33,484 nt of DNA from the NCBI GenBank assembly GCA_012064415.1, contig SSNU01000082.1:229999-263482 (forward strand), read 5' to 3'. This document shows, in pieces, positions 11,401-20,400 of the stretch. This stretch comes from Gyrodactylus bullatarudis. Taxonomy: Eukaryota; Platyhelminthes; Monogenea; Gyrodactylidea; Gyrodactylidae. The notes under the pieces are model-generated. The model worked only from the letters and a program-made list of their open reading frames with translations, was not told the origin of the DNA and made no database searches. A program made the translations under genes and the position numbers. The stretch's first letter is position 1, and each line of letters starts with the position of its first letter.

Positions 11401-14400
11401 TGACCGAAAGTGATTTTTTTGATCTTCTATCAGGAATGAATCTCAAAAGAGATCCAATCAATTTCAAATTAGATTCTGTGTTTTTTTCTCAGTTTCTTCA
11501 ATTAATTAGCTTGATTAATTCGTTAGGAATAAATCAATCTTGAAAATCGAAGAGTATAAAAAATACATCTATTGAGTTTTTTTGAAGTAATGGAGCTTTC
11601 AATCAATTTCAGTCTGTTGACTCGCTTAGCAATTAATATGATGAGATTTTTTTGCCCGTAAAGTGGTATCAAGCCAAAATTTCTGTCATTGTAAAGCTAA
11701 TTTAAAATATACGAGAATGAATTTCATAGAAACTATGTACAGGTACACCAGTTTCATTAATCTTAATTACTAAGTTGAATCAATTAAAATTTTTCTTTTA
11801 TTCAGAAAGAGATTCTATCCAGATATGGCTGGTTCAAACATTCCTGGCTACAATCATCTTTTAACTGATTTCAATATCAAATTCGGGTGAGTTGATTCGA
11901 GCGATTCCATTCTCTTATATGCATTATTTCGCTCTTGTAGATTCACTCAAGATGAAACAAAAGAACACTTTGCTCAATCTTGAGAAGAATTAATTTTCCA
12001 GGGGAAGGAAGAACTTTCCGCTAGTAAAATTAATTTTATCTGGTTCCTACTGAAAGAATTGATTTTTAAAATTTTTCTTATTGCTTTTTGTGACAAATCC
12101 GTTTTGGCTTTTAAGTATCTTTCATTGTACTTTTGATGTGAGCAATGCTCAGTTTCTTTGACAGAAAAATTCATTTCGAATGCTATATGTAAGTTATTCT
12201 ACTAAAATTACTTCCAAAATTTGATTGATTTGAGAACAGGAAAAATGTTGTTTATCCTCTAGAGTTTACATTTGAAGCGTTAAGATTTGAGGTCTTTCTT
12301 TTCTTGGTATTAAGAAAACCATTCGAGAAAAAGACGATTTTCTATAGAGTTTCTCATCTTCTGATAAGTTTATTCATGAAATAGAATATGTGATATTATT
12401 TAAACCTACGTAATAACTGAAAATTTCCTATCCTAAATAATCGCCTTATCTAGGGCGAATCTCATATTTTCCACCTACTAATCAGAACCGAACGTTTATT
12501 TTTGATTAAGATCCTTCCATTATTAGCTTGTTATATTCACTGATCCATATGAAACGTAATTTTACTGTTTTAAAAGGGTTTAGTGAAAGGGAAATTTCAA
12601 TTTGTTTCAATAAAACTTCCCAAAAAGTATTTATTATCATCATAGTTACCTCCATTTGTTTCAAATTTAATGATCCAAAATTCTGAAGTTTAATTTGGAG
12701 ATGCCGAGTTCCTTTCAACCACTATGGCCAAATTCCAATTCTTCGTCTTATGAGGATCCGAAATGTCAGTATTGAATCACATTGAATCCTCGAAATCGAT
12801 AATCAAACGTCAAAATTTGTGGCATTTTCCAATTGAAAAAATAGCCTAATTTTGGTCAGATTGAGTTTTTTTCGGAAATTTCTCTATATTTCAAAAACTT
12901 ATCGGCTTATTTTATTATGGAATTCAAAAAAATATTTTCTTCCTGATCATCCGGAGAAAAATTTTAGGCTTTTCGTAAAATTTTTAAGTTCTCATCTTCA
13001 TGTCAACTAGCTTTATTTTCATTCTCATTATTCCATCTCTACCAGCTTCGTCCCATCAGATTAAAGAAGAAACTAATATAAAGTTGGTTGATGTGAACTT
13101 GAGAACCTATGATTTTTACGAAAACCTCGATTTTTTCTTCAGAATTTCGAATATGTTTAGGAATTTTTTGGAATCCTACTCATGTTGCCCGCTTTTACGA
13201 TTTGAAGAAAAAAATTTGTAACGTAAATACTACTTAAAAGCAAGACTATATTTTATCATTAATTTATCATATTTCAAATAGCTTATCTCTGTTACAATTT
13301 TTAAATATTATCATTTTTATATGTTCTAATGATAGGTTAGTTCTGAAGCCAGTTATCAGATGTCTTACTTTGTTGAATATCTTCTCACCTGGTGACGAAG
13401 AGGCTGATTGGCTCAATACATAGCCAGTTAAATTAGCAAGTCTTGGAAAAATATATACTAGTGAGAAATTATCATCTCAAAGTATTCATGAATGTTTGAT
13501 ATGTTTTGTAATTAGGTTGATTGAAAAATACCCGGAATTTAATTTATATAAAATAAATTTGAAATGAATGGATGATAAATACTTGCTGGGTAGTTATATT
13601 GAAACGAAACAATTCGCAGAATTTGGCTTACTTTATTATGGAATTCAAAAAAAAACTCTTTTTTCCTGACAATCTAAAAATAGTAAATTCACATTTTTAT
13701 TACAATTAGGTTTATTTGTTTTAGAATGCATAGTTTATTTTGAAAATTTGGAAGATTTATAAAATTTTGGAATTTCAATTTAGACTCAGTTTTGAGGTTT
13801 ATTCGGATTACATAGACTAGTCATTTATTTATTTTTCAAAATACAAAATAATCAACGAATTAATTTGATAAGAACAGAATATTCTGTTTCAACATCAATT
13901 TCCATTCTCCCCTGCTTATTATGTAATTTTTTTCTTTGATATTCATTTTATCAATAATCTATTCGTTATTTTCTACTTGGTTTCTGTTTCGAACCAGATA
14001 TAATCGGCAATTTCTTTTTCAACAAAAAAACTTCCATATTGTGTAGTTAATCAAAACTCAGCCCTGTATTATGTACAGTTGTGCCTCAGTTTTGGTGTAT
14101 GAGAAATCGCACACCCCAATTTTTTAGTTTTTTGTCTCAATTTAAAGAGAATTTTCTCTTGATTCGATCAGTACCACTAAACCCTATTGAATTCGTCCAT
14201 TGAGCATGAAAAATCTTGAAAATAAACTTAGATAAAAAAGGCAATGTGTCACATTTAATAGGTAAATGCTCAATAATTATTATAATTTTAGTTTATAATT
14301 ATGGGTTTTAATCTAGTTTCAAACATTCTCTATGGTAGCTTAATTAATTAATTACATCTTCATGTCTAATTAAAAATCAATGACGAATTCTTTCAAAAGT

Positions 14401-17400
14401 CGTTTCAGTGTCTTGATGTGAAAAACTATTTTTCATAGGAAAAATCGAGTGTGCGATTTCTCATACACCAAAACTGGGGCACAACTGTATTTATAAATTA
14501 TAATTCATCAGTGATAAGTTATCCCTAGGGCGTTCAAAATACTATTTTTAATATGTTGCTAGTAAAAATAAAAAATTAAGAGTCTTGAACATCAAGGATA
14601 TAATTTTGTTATTTAAAATCGAATGCTATTTTTTTGTTATTTCTCCGGGCTTAGCCCTTGTAAGATAAATGGTAACCTGAGAAAAAATCTTATTTTTGAA
14701 TCTTTAATTGAATCAAGTTTTTTCTTAAGCGTCTCAATCTCGTAATAGAACCTGTGCTGAAAATATTTGATTGGTTGCAGGAAAATTTTAAGCTTGGGAT
14801 TTTATTTAACCTTATACGTTCCTTACTTAAATTTCTGATCACACGTTCGGACACAATGTTCTGTCTTACCCAAATGAAAAAAAGGTTGTTTTATAATTTA
14901 CTTACAATTAGTAAATAACATATTTTTCATATGCTATAAGAATGTTATATTTTTTGAAAATTGTGCTATTTTTTTCTGAAAAATGCTATTTTGTGACCGC
15001 CCTAATTGTAATTTTAAATCTTTTTTCAAATTTTCCTGCTGAAAACATGTCTAATCTTACCTCATTTTTGTTTATAGAAACCAAGTATTTCATGGGCCTG
15101 TGACAATTCAAGAATTATCGTGTGAGTTATTCTACTTATCTTTGTACTCCTCATAGACTGACTATCCTTTTAGTTCTATTTCTGCTGAAGAAATACTCTC
15201 AAAACTAATTATAATTAGACAACCAAGATTCAGATTTTGATTACGCAGTTCCAGTTCAATACACTGGCTTCTTTTAAACTGTTATCTTTAACCTAACAAT
15301 TTCAACTGGGGATTTTTTGCTCGTTTAACGGATATCATCCTTATGTGGAAATTACTTTTTAAATGTCTTGTTTATTGATTAAACTGAATTTTCCAAATTC
15401 TCTTCTGCCTCATTCCCAGTGCTTCTATAAATTTTTTAAAAATAATGATCGAATTTTTTCCTCACATCCCCTTAGGCGTAGAAATGTGGACTTGAAATGA
15501 AATTATTATCCTTTCTTTCTAAGTTTATACAACTCTTTTTGAATTAACTATCTTTAGTGAAGCAACTTAAAAAAAACCTTACCAACCATCTGAATAAAGG
15601 TCAAATGAATTAATCTAATTCTTATTATCACTTTCTTTTTCATGGTAAGTTATTCTCTTCAGTAATTTTTAAAATCATTTATAATTCATTAGTAGATGGA
15701 ATTGATCTTTCTAACGAAAATGTGATCTTTTATAACTTTTGAATTGCAAATTGTAATAAAACAAAAAAGCTATCACGAAAATTCTTCTCAAAAACTTTTT
15801 TACCTGCCGTCTTTACTCCTGGTACATAGACGATACTTTCCTTGTTCTGAAACAGAATTTTGACACTAGACTTATCTTTGAGTGATAACGAGCATTTCAA
15901 CATTTTATTTCCATCAAAAGAGGAAGAACAAGGTTCTTTGAATTTCTTAAATGTCCATGTCACTGAGGTCTAAACTATCAGCTTCTAGTTAGCTTTTCTC
16001 TTTCTTAATTTCCAGTCCTGTATGCGAGAAAAAAAGTTTGGTCAGAAGCTATCAATGGAAGATGAGTACCCATTGGCGTTTATTATTCAATTCTTGTAGG
16101 AAATGATATTGATGAACTACAATTTCCATTTATTCAAAAGACTTTAATGATGCTTTCTTCACTCTTTAACCCTATAACGGAATATCACGAAAATCGCATT
16201 TTCTGCAGAGGACCAAAAAAGAGCTAACAAAATGATTTATTTAGAAAATACTATCATTTCATTATAAAATTTAGCTTGTGCTTGAGATAAACTGGGAATT
16301 CTCAAATATTTTTATGCAAAACATGACTTTTGAACCAAACTTTTAGGAAATTTTTTAATAGGATATTCAAGTTCAGCATGCCTGTATTTATCTTGATTGA
16401 ACAAAAAGGCAAAAGGCGTTTGGTTTCTCTAGATATAAGTTTAGAATCTATTAAAGATGATAATTTACAAACTATGAAAGAAATAGTATAATTCAAAGAA
16501 AATCAGAATAAAATGTAAGCTAAACACCAAAACTCTTCAATAAATCATAATTTTGAACCATGTAATTCTTCAGGGAGCTGCTCGGTATAGATTGACTATA
16601 TCGTTGTTCGCTTGCTACTTGACTATATTGTCTTTTGGCTTGTATTGGTCTATATCTGTAGAAAAAGAAAGAGGAGAGAAAGGTGTATAGTATTTCTTAA
16701 AAAATAAGGATTATAAAAATCATTAGTATTGATTGTTATAGTAATCAGAATTATTAGAGTAATAACTCTAATAATATAATTCATCACTTGAAGGAAAATT
16801 AAGATTACCCTGATAAAAATAGTTTGGACTCACACAATATTTCGAATACATGTCGTATTCTTCTTCTGACGTGAGATTTTTCAAAAAACTAAGATACTTA
16901 AAACCTTGTATACGACATGTATTCGAAATATTGTGTGAGTCCAAACTATTTTTATCAGGGTAATCTTAATTTTCCTTCAAGTGATGAATTATATTATTAG
17001 AGTTATTACTCTAATAATTCTGATTACTATAACAATCAATACTAATGATTTTTATAATCCTTATTTTTTAAGAAATACTATACACCTTTCTCTCCTCTTT
17101 CTTTTTCTACAGATAGACCAATACAAGCCAATACTATAATACTGTCGAACTTCATCAGGAATATTACTGTTATTGGTTTCTGAACTCATGAGGAAGGTAA
17201 GAAAAGACAGACGTATATTATAGTCAATCTAAATTTTTAAATTGCTGATTTTGAAGCTTAGATAGTTTTTCCATCATTCACAGTCAAAATTTATTAGCAA
17301 CAGGTTGATTTGTAAAATTTATCTTGATAATTTTATCTCTCATCTTGTAGAAAAATAAATCAAAGTTCTCATGATCCTACAAATCAAAAAGAATGAAAAA

Positions 17401-20400
17401 AATTTTATCGAACATTTTCAAAAATCTTGGAGATCATCGCGAATCACTTTTTTACCTCTGTGAATAAATATTGATCTGGCTCCGTTTTGTAACATCAGTG
17501 AATTTTACTGAATTGATATGATTACTAAAATTTAATTTGTTTGTTTTAGTCACATTTGGATCTGGAAATAACTTGATTGAATTTCCTGGAGATAGGTTGA
17601 TGAATAAAGAGGGAACTGGTCATCTTTTAATGGCAAATCCAGGTATCTATAAACTCCTCCCATCGGATGATACACTTTTTCAGAAACACAAAAAAAAGAA
17701 TCGGATTCTAAGGAAACCTATTAGCTCTGTTGAAAGCAATGATATTGTTTTGGGTGGATTTTGGTCTTCAAAATCTGTTAACGGTTCTGGTTTTGGGAGA
17801 ATCGTTGTGATTGGAGACTCTTCTTTCTGTGAATCAATTTTATTGAGTTCTTCTAGTTCTACAAGTGAGTCTTTCTCATGAGCTTTTCAAGATTTAAGGT
17901 GAAATTTTACTTTTTTTTCTAGTTGGGCATGTAATGAGCGTGATCTCAAAGTATTGATAAGCTTGATAATTCTATTAAAATATGATGGCAATTCTTGAAT
18001 ATTTATTCTCTTCTGAAACTAATGAGATTAATAATATGTCTAATTTTCAAAGGGATACCATAATATTAACCCTTCATGCATCTAAATATTTTTGAAAGTC
18101 TATTTGCTGAGGTCTTAGTAAAATTAAAATAACTTTCTATCGTAAAACAATAACTGTAGATTTTAAATATGCAATTCCCTGCTCGATGTCTTTCATGGTT
18201 ACGAAGAGAATTAGTTTTAGAGCCAAAAATGCTCATTTTAACCTCTATTATAACAGAAATAAATGATAAGTTGCTTTCAAGACTTAACTCAGATTCGGAA
18301 TGAGCGTAATTATTCTGTTAAGGTTGAAAAATTCCTAATTTTTGTGATGAAAAAATAATTTGGAACATGAAGAGTTAATCAATGATTTTAAACCAATTCA
18401 TTCTAATAACACCAAAAGTTTGTTCCGTTAAGAAACCATTTTCTAATAAGAGTAAATTTGAATGGAATATAACCAAACTTTTTCCAGTGTCTCTTTCAGA
18501 CATTTCGGGGGGTTAAATATCAAAAGTTGTTGATTTCTAAAAAAGATTTCGCTTCAACTGTACAACCTCAATTTTAAATTTTTAACTTAAATTTTAAAGC
18601 ATATCATTTTTCATTCATGATTAATTATGTCAACTTTTCTCAGATCGGTTCATTTTCTTTGGTTCAATCCTCAAATATTTGATGAATCCAAACTCCAAAG
18701 ATTCTCAACGCCTCAAAAAACTACTCAGAATGGTTTCAAGTGAATCTTATCAATCAAAATTTTCGAATCAATCTATTCCAAGATTTGATTTCTGTGAGTG
18801 TTATTATAGATGAAATTTTAGTTTAATCCTTTTAATCTCATGAAATTTTTCTTATTCTCTATTCCACAGTTTTTTCCTTCATTCAAATATCCATTGATTA
18901 AGTAGGATTTATCAAAAATCCAACTGAATTGTGGAAATATTATCTCTTCAACTTGGTGAATTAAACTTTAAATTATCTTTTGAAATAGACCAAAGTGTAT
19001 CAGAAAATATCCTTTTTTACATCTTGGAAATTAAAATTATTTTATATTAGGGCAATGTTAAGTGCCTCATTTTTGAAAGTCAAAATGAAAATTTTTCCTG
19101 TTCTAACATACAAAAATCCCATTTTCCCTAAAATCATCAAAATTTACCTAATTTTCTAGGACTTTCTTTCAACATGTGAAAAAGACTCAATTTTTACAAT
19201 AAGTCCTATTTTCATTCATAATAATACAAAAACTGTTCAAAAAGCTCAATTCTGTCCTTATTTGTAGTAAAAGTCATTGAAAAATTTATGGCGCGTGTTC
19301 AAAAATTGGTATTTTCAATTGAAATTTTGTATATCAGAGCAAACTCGAAAACGTATAGTTTAATAGGAAAAATGCTCAATTTTTGATAATCTTCGATGAG
19401 ATTAAGGCTAGGAAAAATTAAAAAATTTGGCCTACTCTATTGTATAGCTATATTTTAAGCTTCGGGAAATTCCTGTAACTATAAATTCTTGGAAAAATTA
19501 TTTCTATAAATTTGCAGATTGCTTTGAATGACTGATTTTCTAGCTATTTAACTTCTCTTTAACTCACTAGAAAATATTTTGTAATAGGAATATATCAAAA
19601 ACTGATTCACTCAATAAAATAACCCCATGAAAACGATACTTGAGTCATGGATGAAGTTTTTCTGGAAATTACAGTAACTCATTTACAGAATTTCAAAATT
19701 TCGCATTTCTTTGAAAATACCTATAAAATTTCTATATATTAAAATAATTTGAAATTTATTTTACAGAATCAAAAATCTTTGCAGAATCAGGAATTTTCCG
19801 AAGCTCATAACTTATGAGTCATAAGCTTAGCTTATTAAGCTATTTATTTTAGTGATGAATGGTAAATAAGACAACACTTTATGAATCAGTTAGAGGCTTT
19901 TCATCATTTGTCTGATTTGTGTAATAATTTTATTGATGAATCAAAATAGACTAAAGGAAGACCTCATTGAAAGAATTGTAAAGGTATTCAAGTTTTGCTG
20001 AAGAGACCCAGCAAAATATGCTTATTTATCTAATCCTGAGTTAACAGAAACCAACTCAAGTTACGACAATATAGTTACTCAAAATAAAAAGTATTTTTTC
20101 TCTCTGGGTTTTCAGATCCAAATCTGGCAGACTTTAGTAAAACTCTAAAGAAAGACATTAAAAAATTTTCCCAGTTTGATGAGGACATCTCGAAACAATC
20201 TTCAAAAGAGGCATTCAAAGAAAAATACTTTAGATCAGTTCTGCATTCACATCCCAGATTCGAGGAAATTCCAAAAGCTCCAGTTTTTGAAATCCCAATC
20301 GAGTAAGCGGTTTGTTTGACAATGTAAAACATTAAAGATTTAATAATAATTTTCTTCATCTCTTTTGTTAAAGACACTTCCTGATATAATGGAATGGTGG

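Larger units (their letters stand above)
11887..15077. other. S1P intron 4 (3.2 kb)
   Basis: Donor GTGAGT, acceptor TTTATAG. Contains repeat A copies and the mariner-like MITE. Antisense frames at 11974-12174 and 12506-12718 are unsupported. Confidence 0.7.
15122..17549. other. S1P intron 5 (2.4 kb)
   Basis: Donor GTGAGT, acceptor GTTTTAG. Contains the antisense exon-like frame, repeat B copy 2, the palindrome and the candidate nested gene. Confidence 0.7.

Noticed and set aside
12506..13221. Short frames on both strands in S1P intron 4
   Set aside because: Low complexity, overlapping repeat A, no motif.
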